Below, in pieces: positions 35,071-50,000 of a DNA stretch of 64,000 bases (position 1 is the stretch's first letter; the number at the start of each line of letters is the position of its first letter). This stretch comes from Antedon bifida (taxonomy: Eukaryota > Echinodermata > Crinoidea > Comatulida > Antedonidae). The stretch spans positions 20,059,665 to 20,123,664 of the forward strand of contig OY727100.1 in assembly GCA_963402885.1 (NCBI GenBank). The letters are read 5' to 3'. The notes beneath the pieces are model-generated. The model was given only the letters and a program-made list of their open reading frames with translations. It was not told where the DNA came from and made no database searches. Both the position numbers and the translations under genes were made by a program.

Positions 35071-38000
35071 GCTTTAGAAGCTGTATGTTTCCTTGTAACA
35101 TTGCTGTTTATTCAAGGTGAGCTGTTTTTCATGAAACTTTTTTTTAATGTCTTCTCTGTTTAATATGTCATAAGTGTTTCATGTTTTGTATTTTTATGTG
35201 CTTTTAATTCTAATTTTATATATAAAGAGTTTTAAGGCATCCTGTAATTGGCGATTTTGCGCTGTTGGATGTGGTTGAAATTAAATTAAATAAATTATGG
35301 TAAATGTATGTAACTCTAATTGGATGTGTGGATCTTTTTGGTCTAATACAGTATCAAAACAATCAAAATCTCTTTTCAACTGTACCTACTTATACTACGT
35401 AGGTTTAATTGTTTAAAGCATGATTTGGTGGTAATTATGCCTAAATACCTAAATTTGATATTCTTATCTTTAGAATCACGTGGTCAGTTGGTGACAACAT
35501 CTGACCAGACAGCCAAGGAAGGTGATGCTGAAGTGGTGATAACTTGTGATTATTCACAATTTACTTCTACACCTGAAGGAATAGAGTGGAATGAGCTAGA
35601 TGAAGATGGATCTACCAACATTGTGAATGAAATAAAGATAGAAAATGATCGTTTTAAATTAAACAAAACACCTGGGAAAGCTGACTTGGTGATGTCACAG
35701 CCAACAAGAAATGATTCTGGACGAACATTTAAGTGTGAGATACAAACAACGGTTGGAGATATTGAACAATCAAATCCGTCTATTCTAACTGTATATTGTG
35801 AGTATGGATTATTTAATTTCAATATCATGACATTCATTTGACATTCACTGAAAGTAAGTTTGAGATTTACAGTAATATTTTTTATTTTAAATAGAAATGC
35901 ATAATTTTGTACCAAAATAAATTGTTTTATTTCTTTTAATTATTTACTAATTTCAATTTTAAAATAAAATATTGATATTAATTTGTTTTAAATAAACTCT
36001 GTGCTGACGATACTATAAAGACCACTTATTTCTACTAAATCCTGGATACCATACAGTACTTATTTAAAGTATCAATAATATAACAAATTCATTACTACAG
36101 TTTTACAGTACTATCAACAAATTGGATATATTATTACCAATACTAATTTAGCATTTCACTAAAAATGTGTTAGTGTTTTTAAATATCCATCAAAGATATC
36201 TTTCAGTTGCTATGTGTAGTGGTTTATATTTTGCCATGCTAAAAATAATAATTGTGCAACAAAATATTAATTCTTCAAAATATTTTCTTTTCAAAGAGTA
36301 AAAAATAAAATGATGTATTTTTTTCTGTAGGCCTAGCATTTCTTTTTATTATACTTAATTCATACATTTTATTTGTTCTTCTCAGACTTAGATCAACCAC
36401 TTCTTGATGCCTCAGCAAGCACTGTGTATGAAGGTCAATCAGTGACCTTTACCTGTAGTAAACCTGATGGTGATCCTACACCTGACATTACTTGGTATAA
36501 AGATGGACAGACAGTCAACACCAACAACCCTTCTAGATATGAGTTTGCAAATAACAGTACAGAGACAGTTCTTAAGATTAAATCAGTTACTGAAGAAGAT
36601 GGTGGGAGATATACATGTAAAGCAGAAAGTGATCAGTTTAAAGGAGAGGATGCTAAAACAAGTGAAGGAAAAGACTTTACTGTATATTGTATGTACAACA
36701 TTATTAAATATCAACTAATCTGTGTACATTTATTAATTATAATTAAAATATTGAGGTTGTGAAATTTTGATCTATCAAAATTGCCCGATTTTTGTATCTT
36801 TTTACTAATTGAAATTTATCAAGTAGTAAAAATGCCTGTGGTATATTATCATCATAAAAATGTGCCTTTAAAAGTAGCATTCCAAATGCCAACTTTATGT
36901 CAATGGCTACCAGATGTCTCTATGTAGACAATTACTTGAACCTGTACCAGTACTATCTGTACCAGTTAAGATACTGTATGAGTTTATTGTTTGTTAGTAC
37001 TCATGTATCAACAACTTCTGTTGTTTGATGAGAATACAGCAAAGTATTAACTATTAGTATGGAGTGCATTGTCATCCTATCGGCCTACTGTATTTCTAAA
37101 AAAAAAAATTGAGTACAGAAATTTGAGGTGTTTAAATAAACATGAACTAAAACTAGTTTTTAAGTGGCCAGCTTTACATTTTATTTTTATCACTACATTA
37201 TATATAAGATGTGCATTCACACTGATTTGTTAATTTGTTTAGATATTGCTGTTACCTTTGCATCTCAAGATGGTATTGCAACCTGTACAGCAGAGGGCTA
37301 TCCCAAGCCATCATTAGTAAAAATATTACGAGATGGAAAAGTGGTTAACAAAGGAAATAATTCAGCAACTATAGAAATTATTGATGAGATATGTCAATCA
37401 ATTCTTACATGCTATGCAGTAAATACAAGGCTTAATGACACAGTAACTCTAGAGGAGTGTAATGCAGGTAAATTTAGGCATATTCATGAAAATTATATTT
37501 TTCTTAACTTCCTTTAATTCCTTCCTGAAATTTTTTTCTGTGTGCATAATAATACTCATATAGAGTATGCACAGTCTGCCTACATATTGCATTTTATGTT
37601 TCTTTTAAATAATTTAATTTCATATTTAACGTTTTGTGTACACTGTTAGAAACATTTATTCAATAGTATTTGTGCATATCACACTGTTTTGTCAGTGGCA
37701 TCATACAGTATTGTTAACTGTATGTGCATAAATTTAAACATTAGATATCATGTTTGTATAGAGGCAAAAACTAGAAGCAAACAGTGGCGCCCACTTTAGG
37801 ACAATAACACATCTCATAAAAGAAAGTTCCATTTTTGTGTTGCAGTACAGTACATGTGAGAATCATGGGGCTTTAATACTACTGGATTTTAAGCAATTGT
37901 GAATGATGAAACTAGTAAAACTTACAAGCTAAAGTCTCACGTGTTTTTATTGTAGGCCTGACATCAAAATCAGATGATTTTGCTGGTAGCCAGTTTGGTA

Positions 38001-41000
38001 TGCATATCTAAATAATGAATCCTAATAAAACTTAATTAACATTCAATGTTTGGCAGCCATTTTTTTTTCATTACTTCTGCTATTGAAAATAGCATTTTAA
38101 ATTTTGAAATCCTTGAATTTTTATTTATTCTTTTAAAGTTTTATTTGATATTCTTATGTTTCTAATAACATATTAATATATTTGGTTATCCTACAAAGTT
38201 CTAAAATTTAAACAAAGGAAGTTGTACAATGTACACAACACTTTCAATTTCAGTTTGCTTTGTTCTTCCTTGTTTCACTGTTATTATTAGAAACAATTTC
38301 ACTCTCTGAGAATGGACAACTTAGGGAAATAACCTGCATTTAAAAAAAATCTCATTATAGCAAGTACCTATAATCTCCCAAAATTACTAATGTATTCCAA
38401 TTTATATTTGGATTTATCAGTGGTTCTACTCTACTAGTATTGTTGTTGTTCAAACATAATGCTACAGTATCAATGATAAAGAGCTGATGTACAGTATGGT
38501 GCTCCCTTTTGATGGCTGCTTTTTTATTAACTGAAAAGTGTACAATTACAGAATGTTTTTAAATATAATATTTTTAATTCCAATTAGCATTTTTTTTATC
38601 AGAATAATGTTTGCATGTTTTTATTATTTCACTTAGATATCTAAAAAACCAAACCAATAAAAAATAAAATAAAAATACAAACTTTCACTCATTCTATTAT
38701 ATGAAATTCATGTTGCTACCACTTGCTATTCACCTACCCACTCATTACAATTTAATGACGCCCATTGAAACATATTTATTTAGAAAATAATGAATTTAAT
38801 TATAACAATACATATGCAAAGAAAATTAACAAACCCATTATTCACAGAGTATACTAATACTTAATTCCAGTAAACATTGGAATCCACATAGGAATTGATA
38901 TAGATAGGCCGAAAGGACTGATTGTTTGATATAATTGTCTATCACAAATCAGTCCTTAGTAGTAGTAGTAGTAGTGCTAGCATAAATTTTCCTAACATAG
39001 CATACATTTTTGACAAAATTTAGCATCTAGCAAAATGATCTATTCTATCTAGGCATATTAGTGCAGCTTTTATGGCATTTGTGTTCCTAATTTTTCCATT
39101 ATTTCTCAATTTAATGAATTTGATCGTGATGTCAAATTGGTAAAACAAGGCCATATACATGGCTGCAGACACGTGCTCAAGTTAGTGTTTACCGACCGAC
39201 ATAGTGAGCTGTAGAGTCGCGTATCACGCGACTAATAAATGACTGTCAGTATACAGATTTTCACCATTATCTAACTTGCTTTAAATTGGGTAATGCTTTT
39301 ACTGTATATCTGCAACAATGGCAGAAAATTCATCTGTATTACCACATTGTTTTACTAGGCTTAACTGAATGACTTCCTTTATTCAATTTCCTATTATTTT
39401 CTAGATGAGTAAACAATTTAGTTAGATATATAATAATTCACAATTCTTCTATGTTAGGATTAATTGGGTCATCCTGAATCATTGTGATTTTTTTGTATAT
39501 AGATTCAAAATAAACACATTACAGTGTACTGTAGTTCCTGTATTATAGTAGCCACACCTACAAAATTAATAAATGTAAAATTGTATGATTATCAATGATT
39601 AATATATGTAAAATATCATATTTGACTTACTAAGAGTTGATGATTTTCTGGCCAGCATTTTAAAATATTTTATTTCTTTTGGTATTTAAAAGTTAGTGTA
39701 ATAATTTCATTATAATAAGAATAATTCTGTTTTAAGCAATACCTTAGCTTTTAAAAAATGTATCTGTATTTTAATAATGGAAATCTTGAATATTTTTTTA
39801 TATTCTCAACAGGTGCTGGATCGTTCATCCTCATCCTCCTGATTGTTGTTGTTGTTGTTGGTTTGTTCCTATGGTTACTGCTTCTTGTTTGTAAGTAAAG
39901 TATCATCTCCCATATTTAAATATTTGCCTCATTTGCATAGCATGGCATATAAGGTTATCCCTTAATTGTTTTATTTTTAAATGCCCCATTTGAATTCAAT
40001 AAGGTATGTCTGCCTCAGTGCTCTTATATGCACAGTGAATTAAATAATATTTATATAAATTTCATAGCATTTAGTATGCGTATTTAGATGGAATTTAAAT
40101 AAATATAGTTTTCTTTTAAGATTTTAATATTCATTCATTAACATTATTCATTATACTGTTTTATACCATTTTTTTATTATTTCTTCATTCAGATTTTTAT
40201 GTAAAAAAAATGAATGTCCATGATTAATGTAGAATGTATTATAATAATTGATAATATCTTCTTTGTTTATTTGTTTACACCATTTTAAATTCTCGTTGGA
40301 AACCAATTCCATATGTTCTGGAAAATATTAAACAGACAATGCCAGAGAACAATAAACAAATTATTCTAGATGGAATAATTTATTTTCAAATAATATATAA
40401 AGTTTAATAATAACATTAAAACAATGTTAAATATTAATGATAATATTTTACTTTTAGATTATATGCATTACAAGAATATTGAGTGGAGTAATAAAGATAC
40501 AGTGACAGTTGAAGGTGGTAAACCAGTTGTGATGAGTTTTAAATATCGTCCAAGTATTGCAAGGTTCAAGACTGTTGAAATAAAGAAAGAAAAGAAAGTG
40601 ATTGGTTCAAATCAACAGCAATTCAGTAGTTGTAAAACAGTCTGTCAGTTTGTCTGTTATTGCTGTCTTTACTTTTGTGGATTTTGTTGTATTGAATACT
40701 ATGACAAATCATGTAAGTTATTACATATTTTTTATTTATCCTAAAGTATATTATTATTTTTCATACAATACCATTTTATTTGATCTTTTTTTTCAGATCA
40801 TCAGTTGAATAATGTAATTATTAGTTTTTATTGTAATTGTTTTTTTGATAATAAAGAGATATGTAATTTGTAAATAATGATTTTATATTCAGTTTATTTA
40901 TTCATTTTCCTTTTTAATAAAATGTTTTAGGTACAGTTTATACAATTCACTTTGTAGTAACATCTAGGGAGAGAGAAAATTGATTTGATTCTTAAAAACC

Positions 41001-44000
41001 CCAGCTGTATTTGATTCAATATATTCTATTAATAGTTAATACACTAACTCTTTGTTTCATGTCATAGTTGAATACAACAGTAAAGATAAAAGGAAACATT
41101 TAAGCAGGTGAGTCTATGTTTTTTTACCATTGTAACATGATTACATACAGTATTTTTCATATTTTAAATTTTAATCGGAGTATGAAAAACTCACACAATA
41201 AATATAAAAAACAAAAAAATGTTTATTATATGAACCCTTCAGCTGTGGCAATAGAGGAGTGAAGAGTATCAGATGATGGTGAGTGAAAGATAATCTGATG
41301 GTACAGATGCAAGTCCTTCTTGTTGTAGTTTAATATTATTATCTTGTATTGTGTTAACCCTACAGCAGTGGAAGTGGTGAAGAGTATCCGATGATAGTCA
41401 CTGAAAGAGAACGTCCTGATGGTGCAGAGGTCCCTGCTGTTGTAATCAAATCAAGTTTACCTAAGCAGGCTGTAGGGTCTGAAGACACTGCTGCACTTCC
41501 TAAATCTGGAGAAACATCAAAGGTTGGTACTATGAGAATTGAAAATACCATATATGAATAATTATCTATTGTATATCATATTGGATCTGTCGTATATAAA
41601 TATTGGTATATCTGTCGTATATAAATATCTACTCCCAAACAGTACTCTTAAAATGCCAGGTCAATAGTTAATTCTACCATTATTTTGTGTTTAAAAAAAC
41701 ATTAAATTATGTCTAGTTATTTTGTATGTTGATACTAATAATTGTGTTAAACATTACAGTCTTTTAAAACATCCTTAAATGTAAAATCTGTTTCAATTTA
41801 GTTTTTGAAGACAAATCCTGTTGAAGAAGGTAGTGAACTTTTAGCAGAACATCAAGAGACATCTGGTGGGTATAAACTTTGCTATTTATTCTCTTGATTA
41901 CTTTTTTTTAGCTTCAGGTGGAACATGAATAGTTTATTTTTTACTTGATATTCATTCCAAAAAGTCCTGTTTCAATAGAGTTGAATGTATATCTCTTACT
42001 TCAATCAATCAATCAATCAATCAACTTAATTATTTTGTTTAGATTTGACTTACTCTCTATGAGTTATAAAGAGTATACATTTATTGTAGAATTTGTTTTT
42101 AATAATTGATTGTTACAGTAAACATTAACATTAACTATTCTGTCTCAGAAATTAAATCATTGTATTGTTGAAATTACTAATGAAGTACAGGTTTATTTAT
42201 TTTTTTATTTATTAGAAGTTATTAAGTTATTAATATTACAATATCTATGTTTGTTCTATCTTTATTTAAGGAGAACCCTTCAACATCGGTCATACAGTAA
42301 GAATCTTTATTTAAAACTTAAAAAGCGCAGTGGCATGCACAAAAAAATGTTTGAATATATATATTGTTATACTATTTTTTAAGTTATGTAATCACAATTT
42401 ATATGACAGTAATTGTGTAAAGACATATTCATCATCTTTGAAGCATTTATAGAAAATATAATCTGTGTCTATCTAGATTCCAGTATTAAAATTAAGTTTT
42501 TTTTTAAATGTGTAAATATAATAATCAAAGCAATGTTGATTCAATGGTGATTGTGAGAACCCAGTCCATCCCAGTAGTGGTTACCCCATTGTACTGATCC
42601 ATCTCAGGCCCTGTTTCACTTTAGCCCAGTTACGCTGCAAGCCGCCGTTTATTCACAACATTAGGCGCTTTATAAGTCCAGGATATTATTACTATTGTGA
42701 CTTGGCCAAAATGTATTTACAGGATGACATAATTTATGAAAACGTTGAATCTGGTTCTTCTATGTCATTTGAACAACCTGTCACTTATGCTGTTGTTGGA
42801 CAGCGTGGCAGAAAGTCTACCGGTGATGTCATATTTTTAAAGACAATTTTGCTGCTTATTAAGTACAGTAGCAAAGTAGAAAAAAAAGCTAAAAAATCAC
42901 TTACTTTTATTATTCTACAGTATTCACCCAGTGAGTGTATTTTTGTAAGAATATCATGGTTAATCTTGTCATTGTGGACAGTTCTGAGATGATTTCACTG
43001 CAATGTGTAATGTTTACTAACAACTGACCAAACATTTATTAATAACCTTTTTTATTGTGTTGCTGTTTTTTTTACTAATGCATTTGTATAGCATAGAGTA
43101 GAAATAGACAGCTTTCAATTTTTCCTATCTAACTACAAAACCTATATGTGCTGCATTTTAATCTACCCATGCTTTTATTTTTGTAAGTGGACTGTTTTTT
43201 AAAAATATATAATTGTTCTGTTTGGTATATTAATTTTATAGTATTACATTAGCATAGCATTTATTTATTATATTTTTTTTCTTTTGTAACAAAAAACATA
43301 TTTAGCATTTAGTCAGAGTCATAGTTCATTGGTTTGATGTGTTGTTCAATTCAATTCAATTCAATTCAATAGACATTTATTTACAAAATCTGAATACATA
43401 CAGTAGGAAAACAAGAAACAGGATTGTACAGAATTATAAAAGTGTATCAGAAAATGAAGGCAAAAGCCCAGAAAGATGTTTGTAACATCTTGTGTTGGGC
43501 GAGCCTTAACACAAATAAAAAAGAAAAGAAATGCATTGAATAAAATCATAATAAATTTCATAATCTAAAATATGAATAACCGAAAAAAAAAAAAATCTGT
43601 TGGTACTGCAGATCGAGACATGACCGATTAATAAATATTTAATAAGTAGAAAAGGTGTATTTTTTTAATTTTGAGAGAAGCATCTTAGGGGAAGCAGATT
43701 TTAAAATGGAGGGTGGTAGGTTGTTCCATAGGGTGGGTCCAGAGTATCGAATGTTATGTTGGAAAAAATTTGTTCTATGAGAGGGTATAGATAATTTATT
43801 TTTAGTACGTGTGTGATGGGAATGATAGAAGGAATTGGAAGTAAATATATAACAAAGATGGTGAGGAAGGATGTTGTTTAAGGCAGAGTAGACAAAAATG
43901 GTTTGTTGAATTAAGTTGATATCATTAAGTTTGATGAGATTAAGATTTGAAAATAAATGAGAGGAATGGGAAAGCGGAGGCGCGCCAGATATAATTCTGA

Positions 44001-47000
44001 TAGCCTTCTTTTGGAGGGTATGCAATTTATTAAGGTTTGTAGGGTATGTGTTGCACCAAACAATATTACAATAACTCAAATAGGGAAGAATCATAGAGCA
44101 ATACAGGATGCGTAGGATATTAGGGGGTAAATATGAAGACAAACGAAAAATAATACCAAGGCTTTTGGAAATTTTGTTTTCAGTTACACTAATGTGTGTT
44201 TTCCACGTCAGGCCAGAGTCAAGATGGACACCTAAGAATTTTGCTGATTGAACAGAGGGGATGTTTATATTTTCAATGGTAATATTGTATAGTGATGGGT
44301 CAACATTTTTTAACTTCTGGGGGGTCCCAAACAGGATGAAGTTACATTTTTTATGGTTTATAGAAAGTTTATTAGCAGCAAAGTATTGGGACAACATCTC
44401 TAGGTGGGAGTTGGTAGTATTAAACAGAGTTTGGATTTCAGGGTGAGAATAAGTGACAGTTGTGTCGTCAGCGTATAGGTAAAAATCAAGTAATGGGGAA
44501 GAAAGATAGATATCGTTAATGTACAGAATAAATAAAAGGGGACCGAGTAAGGAGCCTTGGGGAACACCACAAGTTACATGATTGAAATTAGAGATTGAAT
44601 TGGAGAATTTTGTGCATTGGACACGATTAGAGAGGTAACTTTTGAAGAGATTTAAAGCAGGGCCACGGATTCCATAGTGAGATAATTTGAATAAGAGTAT
44701 ATTGTGATCAATTGTATCGAAAGCCTTGGAGAGGTCTATAAAAATTCCTAATGTGAGGTGACGGTCTTCGAAACCATCAACAATTTTATTAGTTAGGTCG
44801 ATTAGAGCGGATGCAGTATTGTGGCTTTTTCTAAATCCAAATTGTTTTTTGTAGAGAATGTTGTATTTATTTATGAATGAGGACGTACGTTCATAAATCA
44901 CTCTCTCCAAGGCTTTCGAGAAAATTGAAAGAATTGAGATAGGACGATAGTTGGAGAGATCAGATTTGTTTCCGGACTTATAAATAGGAGTAACGCGCGC
45001 TATCTTCATCCTGTCTGGGAACACACCATTAGTTAAAACAAGATTAAAAATATGGGATAAAGGGAAAGAGATCAAATTGGCGACATATTTAATGGGTTTA
45101 GTTTTAAAATCGTCAATGCCAGGGGATTTGTTTGTTTCAAAGGATGTGATAATTTTTATAACTTCCGTCTCATCAACTGGATTAAGAAATAAAGAATTAT
45201 GAGTTGGATTTGGCAGAAAGTCTTTAAATGAGTTGTTGACATTGGGAATTTTGTTAGCAAGGGAGGGACCGATTTCTACAAAGTATTTGTTAAAAGCATT
45301 ACATATTGTATTGGGATCTTTAGTCAGTTCACCGTTACAGTTGATAGAGATATCAGAGTTTCGATTATTGGGGTTTTTGAGTAGTGAATTGATGGTTTTC
45401 CAGGTTGCCTTGATATTATTTTTATGTTTAATGAAAGTGTCCTTGTAATGTGATTTTTTAGCCAGTTTGACCAAAGTATTTAGTTTATTGCGAAATTTTT
45501 TGTATGTTTTTTCATTGGCGACAGAAGGACAGTGGAGGAATTTAGAATAAAGTTTCTGTTTATATTTAACTGAATTTAGCAATCCATTAGTCATCCAGGA
45601 TTTTATTTTATTTTTTTTTTTTTTTGATTTTTGGAGGGGAAAGTGTTTATTATAAAGTGATTTTAATTTATTGTCAAAATTGTTATATGCAGTGTTGGGA
45701 TCGTCAGTATTTATAACTTCAAGCCATTGTTGTGAAGCCACATCAATGCGAAAGTTTTCCAGGGATGTATAGTTTATTTTTCTGAACTCATGAATTTCTT
45801 CCCCATCTGAGCCAGTTGGAATATTATTAATAAAAGAAATATTGAAAACAGGAAGATGATCAGAGATATCACAATACAGTAAACCACTTATGTTGTGATG
45901 ATCGAACTGATTTGTAAAAATGTTGTCAAGCAGAGTAGCAGTGGTTTTAGATATACGGGATGGCTTGTGAATACATGGAAGGTAATGGTTACTAAACAGT
46001 GAATTTATAAAATGGCGGGCTTCATTATCAAATTCATATTTGAGAATGTCAATATTGAAATCGCCAAGGATATACACAATCTTGTTTTCTTTGGATAATG
46101 TGGAAAGAACAGAATCTAATTCATCTGAAAATGTGTTTGGGTCAAAAGAGGGGGGCCTATAAACTGTTCCAATAACGATGTTTTTTAAATTTGGTCTGGT
46201 AATTTCGATAAAAATTGATTCGCATGTAGAGGGGTGTAGAGTCAAGTCATTTCTTGTGGAATACTGAAGGCTATCACGAATATACATGGCAACGCCACCA
46301 CCGACTTTATGGTCTCTGTGATTTGCAGTAAAATGGTAATTAGGGAGCTGTACAAGAGGGTTATCATATTTAAGCCAGGTTTCACTTACACCAATGACAT
46401 CAAATTGATGCTTTGTTGATTCTAAGAGTTGTTTAATTTGATCAATGTTTTTAAGGATACTTCTAGAGTTAAAATGAATTGTAGAAAAGCAGTCAGATTT
46501 AGTATTCGGGAATGAGTTGGGGTAGTAGTATTGAGATAAGTTTTGGTCGTTAGAGAAAAAATGTGTATCAGGATCAATATTAGTAGTAAAATTGTCAGAA
46601 TCATTTAAAAAGGGTGAAAAAATTAGGTTGGTTAGTCGGTCATGTTCCGAGGTGCTAGAGTCTATATCATTTGCATAGTACATACCAAAAAAAAAAAAAT
46701 ATATGTGTTACAAAAACAAAAAACTACGACTTAACGTACTTAAAAAAGAGAAAAAAAAAAGAATCAAAATTGCAATTTAACATTTGGTTAAAATTAAGTT
46801 AACTGATATTGATAAAAAATATGATATGATGAATGAAAACAACAAAAAAAATTAAAAATAATTAAAATTGAAAATGTTGGAGATGTGTATTTATGTTTAA
46901 AGTGTTAAATTGTTATTATTTTCCATTCAAAAAGTATATAGGCTATCTTGATGCTTGGCATTGTTTCCCTGGCTGACCACTTCCTCTTCTCTTCTGTCCG

Positions 47001-50000
47001 CTTCATCTTCTTCATGACTCTCATTCGTGATCCAGCCACTCTCACCAGTTTAATAATAAAAACATTGTCAAACAAAAGTTAATGACGAAAATAGAAGTAA
47101 TAATTATGATAATCAAAATAATGATTGATAAATGAAATTAAAATGATGAATAATATGAAGGAAAAAGAAGAGCGTCTTTTATGAATGTTGTTTTCAGTTA
47201 TGAGTTTGTGTTAAGTAAGGAGTACTTAGCTGTTTGTTGATCATTCCTGATTTGGGCGGAGACTCAAAGATGGTTGAGGTCAGAATCTGATCTGATGACG
47301 ATCTTTTTCTTGTTCTTTAGCAGACAGTGTACTCTTCCATCTGTGGACCATGCAGCTTCAACCGATTCATTACGTGTTGCTTGTAGTGGTTCTCCCTTGA
47401 CACAACAATAAAGTACTGACACACAACTTATCTTTAAACTATAACTTTAATGTATTCCAAGTATACGATTGTATCGCCATGTTATGTGTGTCTTATCAAG
47501 AGTCGCCATAGGTGGCGCTATACTAGTTTTATCAATTACATATCATTACACCTTCCCTCTTCAAATGAAGTGGTTATTAACTTTTATTTTGTGTTTATGT
47601 TCTGTATGATTTATTAAAGTACTTTGGGTTTGGTTTTGGTATGCGGTCACTTCTACGCAATGTTGTAGTTGTGTTGCTTGCTTCTGAGTGACTTTTCTGC
47701 TTTTGTGCTTTTGATTGATTTTGCTGCTCATCTTCCTCCTCCTCTTCAGTTTCATTTGTGGTGGTTGGTTGAGTTTTGAGAAGATGTTTCCGGTTTCGTC
47801 TGATGAGTTCTCCAGTTTCTGTTTTAACTATATATGATCTGTTAGGCAGAATTTTTGTTACAATTCCTGTCTTTGCCCATAGTGGCCTGCTAGCTGTTGG
47901 TTTATCCATGTTCTGCACTCTCACTGTGTCTCCTACTTGTAGAGGTTCCATTGCCTTTTGTGTAGATTTTTTGTCAAAGTTTTTCTTTTGCCGCTGTTTC
48001 AACTGCATTGTCTTTTTCTTCAATGACTCTGTTTCTACAATTTTCGGTTTAAGTAGGGTAGGGTTTATAGGCAGATTGGACTTAATTTTTCTGTTGAAGA
48101 GTAGCTCTGCTGGAGACACTCCATGTTCAAGCGGTGTACTTCTATATACTTGTAAAGCCATATGTAGATCTTCACTACTATCTTTTACTTTACGGATCAT
48201 AGTTTTCACTATTTTGACGGCGTTTTCTGCTTGTCCATTGCTTGCAGGATGATGAGGGCTTGAAGTTGTGTGCTTAAAATTCCACAATTCTGCAAACTCT
48301 CTGAACTCCCTACTGGCAAACTGTGGACCATTATCACTGATCAATTCGATTGCTGTACCATGTCGAGCAAAGATCGATTTGATGTTTTTTATTACACTTT
48401 TACTTGTTGTATTAGTGAGAGTAGCCATCTCAATATATTGTGAGTAATAGTCAACTATTACGATATAATCTTTGTTGTTGAGCTCAAACAGATCAGCACC
48501 AACCTTTTCCCATGGTCGGGATGCTAGCTTATGCTGTTGCAGTGGCTCTGTTGATTGCCGTTCTCTGTATTTAATGCAAGTTGAGCATTTCTCTATCATC
48601 TGGTCGATCTCTTTATTTATATTTGGCCAGTACAACACCTCTCTTGCTCTACGTTTGCACTTTTCTCTACCCAGATGACCTTCATGTATCTTATGAAGCA
48701 TCAAACGTTGGAGACAGACGGGAATGACAACTCTTCTTCCTTTGAATATGATACCACAACTCACTGACAACTCGTCTCTATAGTTCCAGAACTCGGTAAT
48801 GTTTGAGGGACATTGTTTTCGCTTTTCTGGCCATCCTTCTAGAATTGTTTGTCTTAGTTGTGTGAGGGTAGCATCACCTTCAGTTGCAGTTTTTATGTTC
48901 TGCATCTGATTTGGTGCTACCGGTAGCGATGTCAGTATCATGTTGATATATGCCTCAATGTCATCTTCTAAGTGTTGATCTTCTTCAGCTACAGTGGTCT
49001 TGTCCACAGCTCGTGAAAGTGCGTCTGCTGCCCATAGCTCTTTACCTGGAGTATAGGTTAGGTTTAGATCATATTTCTGAAGCCTAATGCGCATTCTTTG
49101 AAGTCTGAGTGGGCTGTCAGCAAGTGGTTTTTTAAAGATGGAGATAAGGGGCTTGTGGTCAGTTTCTGCTATTACCTTTTGGCCAAAAAGAAACTGGTGG
49201 AATCTTTCGCAGGCAAATGTAAGTGCTAGGCACTCCTTCTCAATCTGAGCATAACGTATTTCTGCATCTGTCATTGACCGAGATGCATATGCAACAGGTG
49301 CCCAGTCATTGTTATGTCTCTGTTGTAGCAGAACTGCACCAATTCCATCCTTAGATGCATCAGCTGATATCTTGCATATCTTTGTTGGATCATAAAATGT
49401 GAGCACTGGGCTCGAAGTCAGAGCTGACTTAACATTCAACCATGCCTTTTCTTGAGCTTCCAGCCACACCCAGTCATTTTTGTCAATCAGGAGCTGACGT
49501 AGTGGTGCTGTCTTCACTGACAATTCAGGTAAGAACTTCGCTAGATAATTGGCCATTCCAAGAAATCTTTGAAGAGCTTGCTTGTCAGTTGGTCTTTCCA
49601 TATTGTTAATGGCTCTTACTTTACTAGGATCCGGTCGGATACCCTTATCTGTAATCAAGTCACCCAAGAAGATTAGTTCGTTCACTCCAAACTCACACTT
49701 TTTTCTGTTGAGCTTCAGGTTAGCTTTCTGTGCTGTATCTAGCACTTGCTTGAGTCTCTGATCATGTTCGTTTTGTGTAGATCCCCACACGATTATATCA
49801 TCCATCATCGTGTTTACTCCATCAATCTTTTCAAATAGTCGATGGACACGTTGATGATATGCCTCAGGCGCCATATTTAGACCAAATGGTAATCTGCGAT
49901 AGACATATCTCCCGTATGGTGTGATGAAACATGTTAGTTTTGAACTTTCCTTGTCCAATTTAATTTGCCAGAAGCCTGATGAAGCATCTAGCTTGCTAAA

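Noticed and set aside
42540-42700. GC-richer patch with GTGAGAACCCAGTCCATCCC, tested as a tRNA-derived SINE head
   Set aside because: No convincing A and B box pair, and no second copy in the window.
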